From NCBI RefSeq assembly GCF_026013565.1, contig NZ_JAPDOB010000002.1:372001-436000 (forward strand): DNA of 64,000 bases, written 5' to 3'. The first letter of the stretch is position 1. Every line of letters begins with the position of its first letter. The notes beneath the pieces are model-generated. The model was not told the origin of the DNA. It did not search any database and was given only the letters and a program-made list of their open reading frames with translations. The position numbers and the translations under genes were made by a program. The DNA is from Sphingomonas arvum (GTDB lineage: Bacteria; Pseudomonadota; Alphaproteobacteria; Sphingomonadales; Sphingomonadaceae). Of the stretch, positions 10,778 to 19,202 are shown piece by piece.

Positions 10778-10869
10778 GTCGCTGCTGTCGGCTTCGTTCC
10801 CCACCAGCTAGCTGTCGGACTGCTTGGACTCGATCGTCACCACGCCCGCACCGCTGCAAAGATCAAACC
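10670..10869 (-). pseudogene. Fragment of a pre-peptidase C-terminal (PPC) domain gene
   Basis: On the minus strand the frame reads a recognisable PPC-domain remnant. It begins FDLCSGAGVVTIESKQSDS, is interrupted by an in-frame TAG at 10808-10810, continues through the segment GAGRYLIFANS and ends GAFTLSLGRP at a TGA (10670-10672). The order of a VTI strand, an SDLRL strand, a GRYLIFANS strand and a terminal GAFTLSL strand matches PPC domains found at the ends of secreted proteins. No start codon or upstream portion survives. About half of it lies antisense to the tail of the acyltransferase. Identified by pattern only. Confidence 0.5.
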
Positions 10870-10932
10870 GGACTATTCACCGCTGACGGCTTGCAAACTG
10901 CTGTCCGGTGAACACCTTGGTTCATTGACGCC

Positions 10933-11223
10933 ATGCCGCCGATTGCTGCCGATCCACCATCCTGTTGGCTGTGCCGCCGCCCGCTCGGCCGACGCGTCGA
11001 GTACCACCACCCCGTGCCCAAGAGCCGCGGCGGGCGCGAAACGCGGCCGGTGCACCCGATCTGCCATCGCACGGTGCACGCCACCTTCACCAACAAGCAG
11101 CTGGCGGCGCTGGGCGACGATACGACGGCGCTCGGCGCGCATCCGGACTTCGGCCGCTTTCTCGCATGGATCGCATCCAAGCATCCCGACTTTCACGCGC
11201 CGACCCGCCGTCACCGGGACTGA
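10933..11223 (+). CDS. Small HNH endonuclease-like protein
   Basis: A 96-residue protein with a compact HNH/zinc-finger fold. CWLCRRPL supplies a CxxC pair near residues 11-14, VEYHHPVPKSRGG gives the central His-His of the beta-beta-alpha motif, and HPICHRTVHATF supplies further metal ligands. This resembles stand-alone HNH nuclease-like proteins common in sphingomonads. The ATG at 10933 follows the degraded PPC region. Nothing nearby ties it to a restriction system or phage. Nuclease activity is inferred from motifs alone. Confidence 0.8.
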   Translation: MPPIAADPPSCWLCRRPLGRRVEYHHPVPKSRGGRETRPVHPICHRTVHATFTNKQLAALGDDTTALGAHPDFGRFLAWIASKHPDFHAPTRRHRD

Positions 11224-11272
11224 TTGCGTCCGCCGCGCCGCGCGGTAAGCTGCCGCTTACCAAGGGGAGGAC

Positions 11273-11782
11273 ATGAACATGCGGGTGGTAGTGTGTGCAG
11301 GGGCGGCCCTGCTGCTGGCGGCGTGCGGCTCGGACGAGCCGGCGCAGAACACGGCGGCGGCCGCTCCGGCCAAGTTGGCGGCGGGCCAATATGAGGTGCA
11401 GATGACCGTCACCAGCTTCCGCTCGACTGACGGCAAGACACCTTTGGTCAAGGCCAAGCAGGGTGACGTGATCACCGGTTCCGGCTGCGTCGGCGCCGAC
11501 GGCACGCCCGCACCCGAACTGTTCGCCGCCAAAGGCGACGTCTGCACGGTGCAGAACCCCTACATCCGCAACGGCCGCATGAACCTGACACTGGACTGCA
11601 CCCGCAAAGGCGCGCCGGGCCGGATCATGGAGGAGGTCAACGGAAGCTTCACCGCCGATGGCCTGACGGGCACCGCCAGCACCACCAGCTTCATCGACGG
11701 CCCAGGCGACTACGAGCTCAAGGCCGACGTCAAAGGCCGGCGCGTCGGCGAGTGCACTGCGGCAGCGCCGAAGGCTGCCTAA
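11273..11782 (+). CDS. DUF3617-like lipoprotein
   Basis: A 169-residue exported lipoprotein. The signal MNMRVVVCAGAALLLAAC ends in a lipobox with Cys18, followed by a low-complexity Ala/Pro linker. The mature domain begins KLAAGQYEVQMTVTSF and includes paired cysteines (GSGCVGADG and GDVCTVQNP, then LDCTRKG), as in DUF3617-type periplasmic proteins. An AAGGGGAGG ribosome-binding site lies close to the ATG at 11273. No enzymatic role is known for this family. It stands alone, with the next gene convergent. Confidence 0.78.
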   Translation: MNMRVVVCAGAALLLAACGSDEPAQNTAAAAPAKLAAGQYEVQMTVTSFRSTDGKTPLVKAKQGDVITGSGCVGADGTPAPELFAAKGDVCTVQNPYIRNGRMNLTLDCTRKGAPGRIMEEVNGSFTADGLTGTASTTSFIDGPGDYELKADVKGRRVGECTAAAPKAA

Positions 11783-11831
11783 CGAGCGTCGCCGCCGGCC
11801 GGAGGTTTCCGGCAGGCGGCGACACCTCAAT

Positions 11832-12323
11832 TTACCGCGCGGCGGTCTTGGTCTCGGCTTCCGGCATCAGCGAGCTGTGCAGGTGATCGATGCGCCACTG
11901 GCCGCCGTCCAGGCGATAGATGAAGGAGTAGCGTCCGCGCACCTGACTGGTGGCGTGGGTGGAGGGGTCCGTCAGCGTCCACGTCCAGGTGCCAACGCGC
12001 TCGGCCGAGTGGCAGTCGCTGCGTACGATGGTGGTGTCCACGTGCACGGACGGGGCCTTTGCGAGGAAGTGGACGAAATACTCGCGGATGGTCGCCGGCG
12101 TGGTGCGCGGCGTGTTGGACAGGGTTGGAAGCAGCACCGCGTCGGCTGCGAACAAGGCCGTGACCGCATCCGGGTTGCGGGTGGCGAGCGCGGCTATGAA
12201 GCGGCCCAGCTGCCCCTCCACCTCGGCCGTCGAAGGCTGCGCACACTGGATAGCGGGCGACCTTGCCAGCGCCGGGCTGGCGGCGGAGGTCAGGGCGGCA
12301 AAGGCGAAAACGGCATGTCTCAT
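11832..12323 (-). CDS. Secreted NTF2-like (SnoaL/CaMKII-AD type) protein
   Basis: A 163-residue protein with a cleavable signal peptide (MRHAVFAFAALTSAASPALA) and an NTF2-like cone fold. EVEGQLGRFIAALATRNPD is the first helix, ALFAADAVLLPTLS the pocket strand, and GRYSFIYRLDGGQWRIDHLH with the closing SSLMPE the final strands. This pattern matches the SgcJ/EcaC and CaMKII-association-domain-like families. Such proteins bind small ligands or act as stress-related periplasmic proteins, and no catalytic residue can be assigned here. Monocistronic by layout, downstream of terC on the same strand but separated by a hairpin region. Confidence 0.78.
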   Translation of the reverse strand: MRHAVFAFAALTSAASPALARSPAIQCAQPSTAEVEGQLGRFIAALATRNPDAVTALFAADAVLLPTLSNTPRTTPATIREYFVHFLAKAPSVHVDTTIVRSDCHSAERVGTWTWTLTDPSTHATSQVRGRYSFIYRLDGGQWRIDHLHSSLMPEAETKTAAR

Positions 12324-12373
12324 CGGCGATCCCTTTCGTGAACGAACGACGGGACGCGCCGCGGCTCCTCGGG

Positions 12374-12416
12374 CCGGCGCCTCCCCCCTCCAGCCATTGT
12401 AGAAGGAAGAGGCGCC
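12374..12416 (-). terminator. Hairpin downstream of terC
   Basis: Inverted repeat CGGCGCCTC (12374-12382) and GAGGCGCCG (12408-12416) with a loop of about 25 bases, directly after the terC stop at 12423. No T-tract follows on the minus strand, so it may be a weak or factor-assisted terminator, or may only protect the mRNA end. Confidence 0.35.
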
Positions 12417-12422
12417 GCCCGG

Positions 12423-13433
12423 TCAGGACAACGGCCGTTCGGGCACTACCGGCCAGCCCGGCTCTTCCTCGCCGCGGGTCTTCCACAGCGAGTAGAGCAC
12501 GCCGCCCGCGATCAGGCCGAAGGTAACGCCCAGGCTTAGCACCGGTGGGAACTTACCGCCGGCGAGCAGGAAGTCGGACACGAAGATCTTCGCGCCGATG
12601 AACACCAGCACCAGCGCCAACGCATACTTCAGGTAGTGGAAGCGGTGCACCATGGCCGAGAGCGCGAAGTAGAGCGCGCGCAGGCCCAGGATCGCCATGA
12701 TGTTTGACGTATAGACCACGAACGTGTCGGTTGTGATGGCGAAGATCGCCGGCACCGAATCCACCGCAAACACCAGGTCGGCCAGGTTCACCACCACCAG
12801 CGCCAGGAACAGCGGGGTCGCTGCCCACACCAGCCGCGCGCTCTTCGCGTCCGGTACCCTCACGAAGAAATGCTGGTCGTGCAGATCGGGCGTCACCCGC
12901 AGGTGCCGGCTGATCCAGCGCACGGCCGGGTTGCCCTGGATGTCCATCGGCTTGTCGCCGGCGAACAACATCTTGATGCCGGTGACCACCAGGAACGCGG
13001 CAAAGATGTACAGCACCCAGTGCCATTGCTGCACCACCGCCGCGCCGAACCCGATCATCAGCCCGCGCAACAGGATCACGGCGATGATGCCCCACAGCAG
13101 GGCGCGGTACTGGTACATGCGGGGGATAGCGAAGGTGGTGAAGATAAGTCCGATCACGAACACGTTGTCGATCGACAGGGCCTTTTCGATAAAGAAGCCG
13201 GTGTAATATTTGATTCCCAGGTCGGCGCCGCGCGCGGCCCACACCCAGGCGCCGAACGCCAGCGCGATACCGATGTAGAAGGCGCTGAGCTTCAGGCTCT
13301 CGCCGATGCCCATTTCGCGATCTTCCTTGTGAAGGATGCCGAGGTCGAAGGCGGTCAGCGCAACCACAAGCGCGATGAAAGCCAGCCAGAACCAGGCGGG
13401 CGTGCCGAGCCAGTCGGCGAACAGGAACTCCAT
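12423..13433 (-). CDS. TerC family integral membrane protein
   Basis: A 336-residue TerC/Alx-type transporter with about nine membrane helices. The start MEFLFADWLGTPAWFWLAF gives the first helix. The family acidic residues lie in LTAFDLGILHKED, SIDNVFVIGLIF and LADLVFAVDSVPAIFAIT, which are typical metal-coordinating positions. Members export manganese or help load metals into secreted proteins, and some are induced by tellurite or alkaline pH; which applies here is not visible. The YdcH-like gene lies 27 bases upstream on the same strand, so they may share a transcript. I see no manganese riboswitch upstream. Confidence 0.93.
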   Translation of the reverse strand: MEFLFADWLGTPAWFWLAFIALVVALTAFDLGILHKEDREMGIGESLKLSAFYIGIALAFGAWVWAARGADLGIKYYTGFFIEKALSIDNVFVIGLIFTTFAIPRMYQYRALLWGIIAVILLRGLMIGFGAAVVQQWHWVLYIFAAFLVVTGIKMLFAGDKPMDIQGNPAVRWISRHLRVTPDLHDQHFFVRVPDAKSARLVWAATPLFLALVVVNLADLVFAVDSVPAIFAITTDTFVVYTSNIMAILGLRALYFALSAMVHRFHYLKYALALVLVFIGAKIFVSDFLLAGGKFPPVLSLGVTFGLIAGGVLYSLWKTRGEEEPGWPVVPERPLS

Positions 13434-13460
13434 GGGTCAGGTCCTCTCGTGACGCGGGCG

Positions 13461-13634
13461 TCAGGCGGGAGCGTGCTTGCGCGCGAGCCGGTGCATGAGG
13501 TCCTTGACCCTGAGTTTCAGCTTCTTGAGCCGGGTTAGCCGGACGTCGTCGGGCCGGCGCCGACGCTGCTCCTCGCGCAGGGCGTGGTCGATCCGGCTGT
13601 GCGCCTCGATTAGGCGGTACATTCTGGGGTGCAC
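13461..13634 (-). CDS. YdcH-like (DUF465) small protein
   Basis: A 57-residue, highly basic helical protein with the family pattern HPRMYRLIEAHSRID, then ALREEQRRR, and LKKLKLRVKDLMHRL at the end. The GTG at 13634 is chosen because it precedes the conserved HPRM segment and an AGAGGAG lies about 10 bases upstream. The family forms short helical hairpins; its cellular role is not established. It lies 27 bases before terC. Confidence 0.75.
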   Translation of the reverse strand: MHPRMYRLIEAHSRIDHALREEQRRRRPDDVRLTRLKKLKLRVKDLMHRLARKHAPA

Positions 13635-13923
13635 GGGTAAGAACTCCTCTTCCAAGCAAATGCTGGCAATCGGAGAACCGGTGGGAGTGGGGGCGCGCAA
13701 ATCGCCGGGCCATGCACATCGGTTCGTCCGATGCGGTCCGACATCACGCGCTTCGCTTCAGAAGCTGGGCGCGCCAGAGGGGCCCGGTCCGCCCCCTTTG
13801 AATAGGACCGGATTGCTCCGGGTTCAAGCGCCCACGGTCGCATACGGCCACATGCCCGTGTCGGGCCGCCCCCTGGCCGGCTGCGGAGGAGCAGGACTTC
13901 CGGTGCGCGCTGCGGCCGTTGGT

Positions 13924-15861
13924 TTAAGGCAGCGGTGCCTCGATCCGGCAGCGCACCCCATCCGGCGCATAGTCAAGGTTGACTGTTCCGCCGAGGTCCG
14001 CCGCCAGCGCGCGGTTGATCAACCGCGTGCCGAAGCCGCTGCGCGTCGGCGGAGCCACCAGTGGTCCGCCCGCCTCGGTCCACTCCAGCATCAGCCGGCC
14101 GTCCTCGGTCGCCCAGCGCACGGCGATCGTGCCCTCCGGCACGCTCAACGAGCCATATTTCGACGCGTTGGTCGCCAGTTCGTGCATGGTCAGCGTGAGG
14201 CTGACCGCGGTCTGCGGCGGTACCCGCGCCGGCGGCCCCTTGATGGTGCAGCGCGCATCGGAGCAGAAGGGCCGGAGCGCCCCTTCGACCACGTCGCCGA
14301 TCGATGCCGCTTCCCAGTTCTCACGCGTCAGCAGGTTGTGCGCCGCCGCGAGCGCCTGCAGCCGCCCTTCGAATGCCCGGATCGACTGCTCGGGAGGGCT
14401 GCCCGCGCGGAAGGTCTGGTGGGTCAGGCTTTGCACGATGGCCAGCGTGTTCTTCACCCGGTGGTTGAGTTCGCCGACCAGCAGCCGCTGGTGGTTCTCC
14501 CACTTCTTGCGCTCCGTGTTGTCGCGGGCGACGAGGTGGACGCCTACCGGCTGGCCGTCGCCGTCATAGGTCAGTCCGCTGTTGATCTCGACGCTCAGTG
14601 GCTCGCCCGACCGGCCGCGCACCAGCACCTCGTACCGGGTGGTGCCGCCCTCCTGCAGCTTGCGCCGCAGCATGCTGTCGCTGATGCTTTGGGAGTCAGC
14701 CAGCACGAAGTCGGAGGTTTTGCGGCCGATGAGATCGGACACCTCCAGCCCCAGCGCCGCTGCGGCCGCCGGGTTGGCGCTGGTGATGGTGCGGTCCAGC
14801 GTGGATGTGACGATCAGGTCGCTGGTCTGTTCGAAGATGCGGCGGAAGCGTTCCTCCGTTGCGCTGGCCAGCGCCTCCGCCCCGGCCCGCGCCACTTCGG
14901 CCCAGATCCGCTCGGCCACGTCCGACAGCAGCATGGAGTCCGAGCGCGACCAGGCCCGCGGTTCCTTGGCATGGACGTACAGCACGCCGACCATCCGCCC
15001 GTCCTTGACCAGGGAGGTGGTCAGCGCCGAGCGGACGTCGATCGCGGCAAAGGCGGCGCGCACGTCCGGACCGTCCATGCGCGGGTCGGCCTCTGTGTCC
15101 TCCACCACCAGCGGCTCGCCGCTGCGCAGCCCCACCCACACCGGCTTGCCGAAGGCGGCGAGGTCATGCGTGCCGTCGCGCGGCGATACCCCGTTCACCC
15201 AGGTCTCGGCCGTGGTGAACCAGCGTTCGGTCTCGTCCACCTCGCCATAGCCGACCCGGTTGGCGCCGAGCCGTTCGCCCAGCATGCGCTGCGCGGTGCG
15301 GATGATAGCGCGCGGATCGGCCAAGCCGCGCAGCGCGTCGCTGAGCCGCAGAAGAAAATCCTGCCGCTGTTCCAGCTGGACCCGGTCGGTGACCTCAAGG
15401 CCTTCGTTGAGGATGCCCAGCACCTTGCCGTCCGCGCCCATGATCGGCGTGAAGCTGTAGTTCCACCAGGTCTCGCGCTGACGGCCCTGGCGCTCCATCA
15501 TGAGCAGCTGGTTAAGGGCGGAAAACCCAACGCCGCTGGCCATCACCCGATGAAGCTGCGGCCCGACCACGTCCCAGATTTCGGGCCACACCTCCGCACC
15601 CGGCTTACCCAGCGCCCACGGGTGGCGCTCGGCCGGGATCGGCGCCCAAGCGTCGTTGTAGAGCAGCTTCAGCCGAGGCCCCCAGTAGATGGCCATCGGC
15701 ACGCTGGATTGGAGGCAGATGGAGAGCGCGACCTGCAACTCCACCGGCCAGCCGGCGGGCGGACCGAGCACGGTCGCAGACCAGTCGTGAGCCCGCATCC
15801 GCGCACCCATCTCGCCGTCGCCCTGAAGGAAGTACGGCGCCTCGCCGACCGGTTCTGCCAC
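13924..15861 (-). CDS. PAS/GAF-containing HWE-type sensor histidine kinase
   Basis: A 645-residue soluble kinase. An N-terminal PAS-like domain (about 20-160, with WWNYSFTPI and GILNEGLEVTD), a GAF domain (about 165-335) and a second PAS (about 345-455) are followed by the HWE dimerisation domain, whose phospho-acceptor is His466 in GELNHRVKNTLA. The ATP-binding region has the HELATNASKYG N-box near residue 562 and a GFGTRLI glycine motif. There is no membrane span, so it should sense a cytoplasmic signal or light/redox through PAS/GAF. No response regulator gene lies next to it. HWE kinases often feed the general stress response in this group; that link is inference. Confidence 0.92.
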   Translation of the reverse strand: MAEPVGEAPYFLQGDGEMGARMRAHDWSATVLGPPAGWPVELQVALSICLQSSVPMAIYWGPRLKLLYNDAWAPIPAERHPWALGKPGAEVWPEIWDVVGPQLHRVMASGVGFSALNQLLMMERQGRQRETWWNYSFTPIMGADGKVLGILNEGLEVTDRVQLEQRQDFLLRLSDALRGLADPRAIIRTAQRMLGERLGANRVGYGEVDETERWFTTAETWVNGVSPRDGTHDLAAFGKPVWVGLRSGEPLVVEDTEADPRMDGPDVRAAFAAIDVRSALTTSLVKDGRMVGVLYVHAKEPRAWSRSDSMLLSDVAERIWAEVARAGAEALASATEERFRRIFEQTSDLIVTSTLDRTITSANPAAAAALGLEVSDLIGRKTSDFVLADSQSISDSMLRRKLQEGGTTRYEVLVRGRSGEPLSVEINSGLTYDGDGQPVGVHLVARDNTERKKWENHQRLLVGELNHRVKNTLAIVQSLTHQTFRAGSPPEQSIRAFEGRLQALAAAHNLLTRENWEAASIGDVVEGALRPFCSDARCTIKGPPARVPPQTAVSLTLTMHELATNASKYGSLSVPEGTIAVRWATEDGRLMLEWTEAGGPLVAPPTRSGFGTRLINRALAADLGGTVNLDYAPDGVRCRIEAPLP

Positions 15862-16221
15862 GCTTACTCTGCTCCGCGGCCCCTCCGAGCCCGGGGCAGG
15901 TCATCATGCTGTTGACGGAACGACTTACCGGAGGCACGGCTGAATACAAGGTGGGCAGAGGACCACCGCGCGCAGCAACGCCGAGGCGAAGCGATTGCCG
16001 AGCAACCGGACGAGCTGTCATGCCGCCATCGTCTTCCGCGCGAGCCCTGCCCAGTTTTGGACCTCAGCAGACCCGCTTGGAAATCCGTCACGAGAGCTAG
16101 CCCGGTGAGGTCAGTCCTGTCCGCCTCGCCGCCTTGCGGCTTGCCCGCAGGCCGCCAGCTTCCCCGGCTTTGAAGCCAAGGGGCCGGGCGCTGCTCGCCC
16201 GGGCCCTTGCCCTCGCCCGCT
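15862..16221. other. Gene-free spacer with two GC-rich hairpins
   Basis: A 360-base stretch between the HWE kinase start and the M16 peptidase end, with no convincing coding frame. Near the peptidase end are two inverted repeats, CGGGCG/CGCCCG (16186-16202) and a CCCC-GGCTT/AAGCC-GGGG type hairpin (16162-16183). They may end the peptidase transcript, although no T-tract follows. The kinase promoter should also lie here, but I cannot assign -35/-10 boxes with confidence. Confidence 0.4.
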
Positions 16222-19068
16222 TCAGCGCGGTTGCGCGACCTCGACTGGGAAGCCGAGCTTGTCGAGTTGCGGGCGGACCTTGGCGGCGTCGCCGACGACG
16301 ACCCAGACGAACGCATTCGGATCGATCGCGCCCTTCAAGGAAGCGTCCAGGCCGCTGGTGGTAAGGCCGCGGTACTTGGCGGGCAGGGTCTCGTAGTAGT
16401 TGTCCGGGCGGCCGTAGAGCGAGTTGCTGATCAGGGCCCCCAGCACCGCCTGGCTGGTCTCGAACCGGCCGGGGAGGGCGTCGACGTTGTTGCTGACGAG
16501 GCGGGTGAGTTCCTCGCCCGTGACGCCCTTGGTGGTGAGCAGGTCCTTCAGCTGCTGGTTGAGCGCGGCGATCGACTCGCCGGTGCGGTCGGCCTGCACC
16601 GGCGCGTTGATGAAGTAGGGCGCGGCGTTCTGGTTCAGCTGAAAGTTGGAGCGGACGCCGTAGGACCAGCCGCGGGTCTCACGCAGATCGGTGTTGATGC
16701 GCGACAGGAAGTTGCCGCCGAACACCTCGCTGGCGCTCGACACCGACACGATGTCGCCGCGCGGATCGACCGGGGTAAGCTGGCCCCCGAGGATCACAGA
16801 CTGGGGCGAACCCGGCCGGTCGACCAGCACGATGCGCGGCGCCGCAGGACGGACCGGCAGGGCGGCGAACTGCTTGGTGCCCTTGGGCACCGCGGGCGCC
16901 CGCCAGCTGCCGAACCGCTGTTCGAGCTGCGGGACGAGGTCGCGCAGCGGCAGGTTGGAAACGACGAACACCTCCATATTGTCCGGCCGCAGCCAGCGCT
17001 GCTGGAAGGCGACCAGGTCGTCGCGGGTCAGCGCCTTGACCGCGTTCGGATCGCCCGCGCCGACCGCCGCATAAGGGTGGTTGGCGCCGTACAACAAGCC
17101 GGGAAGGATGCGGCTGGCGATCTGATTGGGATCCTTCTGCGCCTGGGCAATGCCGGTCAGGGCCTGCGTGCGGACCCGCTCCACCTCCGCCGGGGCGAAG
17201 GTCGGCTGCTCGATCACCGTCTCCAAGAGGTCGAGGGAGGGCGCCAGATTGGCGCTGAGAGCGGACAGGTAGACGGTGCTGCGGTCCGGGGACTCGCCGA
17301 CCGAGATCTCGGCCCCGAGTTCCTCCTTACGTTCGGCGATTTGCTGCGAGGTGAGGCCACCGGCGCCCTCATCGAGCAGGCTCAAGGTCATGCCCTGGAG
17401 GCCGCGGCGGTTAGCGGGATCGGCCGCGCTGCCGGCGTCGAACGAGAGTGCCATTTGCGTGATCGGCACGGCGGTGCGCTGGGCGTAGGTGATGCGGACA
17501 CCGTTGGTGAGCTGCGCCCTTTCCACGGTCGGGAAGTCGAGGCTGGCGAGCTGTCCCACCTTCGGAACCTCGCGCTTAGTCGAGGGCGGGGGCGTGCCGG
17601 CCTTTTCAGCCGTTCCTGCTGGGCGGACCGCAGCCTCCTGGTAAGGCGGGCGCTCACCGGGCTCGAGCCGGATCTTGAGCGGCGGGCGGGTCAGCCAGCG
17701 CGCGAACGAGGTGTGGACCTTAGCCGGAGTGACGGAGGCGAGCTCGTTGAGCTCCTGCTTGTAGAAGTTGCTGTTGCCGGCATAGACCTGCCCCTCGGCC
17801 AGTGCGACCGCCTTGCCGCCAAAGCCGCCGACCTGCTCCAGCCCGCGGATCTCGCTGGCGACAGCCTGGGTCGCAGCCCGGCGCAGCTCCTCGGAGGTCG
17901 GGCCGGTGCGGATGAAGTCGGCCATCAGCTCATCGAGGCGCTTTTCGACCACGGCCGGGTCGACGCCCGGCTTGACCGTCGCCTGGACGGAGAACAAGCC
18001 GACCCGCTGGAACGTCTGGTTACCGGCGGAAACGGCAACGGCCAGCTTCTCGTTGCGGACCAGCGCGTTGTCGAGGCGCGAGGACGCGAGGCCGCCCAGT
18101 ACCGAGCCGCCGAGGTCGAGGATGGTGGACTGCTTGTCGAGCAGGCCCGGCACAGGCCAGAAGCGCATGATCTGGGTGGCGGCGACGCGATCCTTCATGA
18201 CGATGGTCGGGCGCGCCGCTGCGACGGGCACGGCGGCCTTCGCAGGAACGTTCACCGGACCGCGCTTGATCGACCCGAAATACTTCTCGACCAGCGGGCG
18301 CGCTTCGGTGGCGCTGATGTCACCGGCGAGCACGAGCACGGCGTTGTTGGGACCGTAATTGTCGCGGAACCAAGCCTGCACGTCGGCGAGGCTTGCGGCG
18401 TCGAGGTCGGCCATCGAGCCGATGGTGCTGTGGTGATACGGGTGGCCGGCCGGGAAGAGGTTGCCGAGCACTTCGTAGAAGACCAGGCCGCCGGGGCGGT
18501 TGTCGCCCTGCCGCTTCTCATTCTGGACGACGCCGCGCTGGTTATCGAGCTTCTCCTGCGTCAGCGCGCCGAGCAGGTAGCCCATGCGGTCGCTCTCCAT
18601 GAACAGCACCTTGTCCAGCGCTCCGCGTGGCGCCGTCTGGAAGTAATTGGTGCGGTCGAAGCTGGTGGTGCCGTTGTAGTCGGTGGCGCCGACCTGCTGG
18701 AGATAGGTGAAGAAGTCGCCGGGCAAATTCTCCGAGCCGTTGAACATCAAATGCTCGAACAGGTGGGCGTAGCCGGTCTTGCCGCGGGGCTCGTCCTTGG
18801 AGCCGACATTGTACCAGGTGCTGACCGCGACCACGGGCGCCTTGCGGTCCTCGTGGACGACGACGGTCAGGCCGTTGGCGAGCTTGAACACGGTATTCGG
18901 GATGGAAACCTGGCGCACCAGCGAGGCGAGCGGGGCCGGGCGGACGTCCGTTGCGGCGGGCGCGGCGCCGGTCTGGGCGCTGGCGGTCTGGGTGGCGAAC
19001 GACGGAACGGCGGCGGCAAGCGCGGACGCGCCCGCGAGCAGAAGGGCGAGTCGGGGCAGGGACGTCAT
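16222..19068 (-). CDS. Two-domain M16 family (pitrilysin-like) metallopeptidase
   Basis: A 948-residue exported zinc protease. An Ala-rich signal peptide (about residues 1-24, ending PSFA) precedes an active M16 half with the inverted zinc motif HLFEH near residues 101-105 (GYAHLFEHLMFNGSE) and the distal Glu in VVQNEKRQG. A second M16-like half begins near ERAQLTNGVRITYAQRT and lacks the HxxEH motif, as expected for the inactive partner. Such periplasmic enzymes degrade peptides inside a closed chamber. Followed by hairpins at 16162-16202. The substrate is unknown. Confidence 0.93.
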   Translation of the reverse strand: MTSLPRLALLLAGASALAAAVPSFATQTASAQTGAAPAATDVRPAPLASLVRQVSIPNTVFKLANGLTVVVHEDRKAPVVAVSTWYNVGSKDEPRGKTGYAHLFEHLMFNGSENLPGDFFTYLQQVGATDYNGTTSFDRTNYFQTAPRGALDKVLFMESDRMGYLLGALTQEKLDNQRGVVQNEKRQGDNRPGGLVFYEVLGNLFPAGHPYHHSTIGSMADLDAASLADVQAWFRDNYGPNNAVLVLAGDISATEARPLVEKYFGSIKRGPVNVPAKAAVPVAAARPTIVMKDRVAATQIMRFWPVPGLLDKQSTILDLGGSVLGGLASSRLDNALVRNEKLAVAVSAGNQTFQRVGLFSVQATVKPGVDPAVVEKRLDELMADFIRTGPTSEELRRAATQAVASEIRGLEQVGGFGGKAVALAEGQVYAGNSNFYKQELNELASVTPAKVHTSFARWLTRPPLKIRLEPGERPPYQEAAVRPAGTAEKAGTPPPSTKREVPKVGQLASLDFPTVERAQLTNGVRITYAQRTAVPITQMALSFDAGSAADPANRRGLQGMTLSLLDEGAGGLTSQQIAERKEELGAEISVGESPDRSTVYLSALSANLAPSLDLLETVIEQPTFAPAEVERVRTQALTGIAQAQKDPNQIASRILPGLLYGANHPYAAVGAGDPNAVKALTRDDLVAFQQRWLRPDNMEVFVVSNLPLRDLVPQLEQRFGSWRAPAVPKGTKQFAALPVRPAAPRIVLVDRPGSPQSVILGGQLTPVDPRGDIVSVSSASEVFGGNFLSRINTDLRETRGWSYGVRSNFQLNQNAAPYFINAPVQADRTGESIAALNQQLKDLLTTKGVTGEELTRLVSNNVDALPGRFETSQAVLGALISNSLYGRPDNYYETLPAKYRGLTTSGLDASLKGAIDPNAFVWVVVGDAAKVRPQLDKLGFPVEVAQPR

Positions 19069-19202
19069 GTGGATGGAAGCTCCAGGGCAGGTCAGTTGGC
19101 CCCGGATGCTAGGTCGACTGCGCCCGGGCGCAACTGCTTTCGATCAACTGGCAACGGGTTTCGACGGGCGGCGGCACGGTTGCCGCCGCCCGTCAGCGTT
19201 CG

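Noticed and set aside
13434-13470. Possible manganese riboswitch before terC
   Set aside because: The spacer to the YdcH-like gene is only 27 bases and has no room for such a structure.
13477-15915. An 812-residue open frame on the plus strand
   Set aside because: It is antisense to the HWE kinase and shows no domain.
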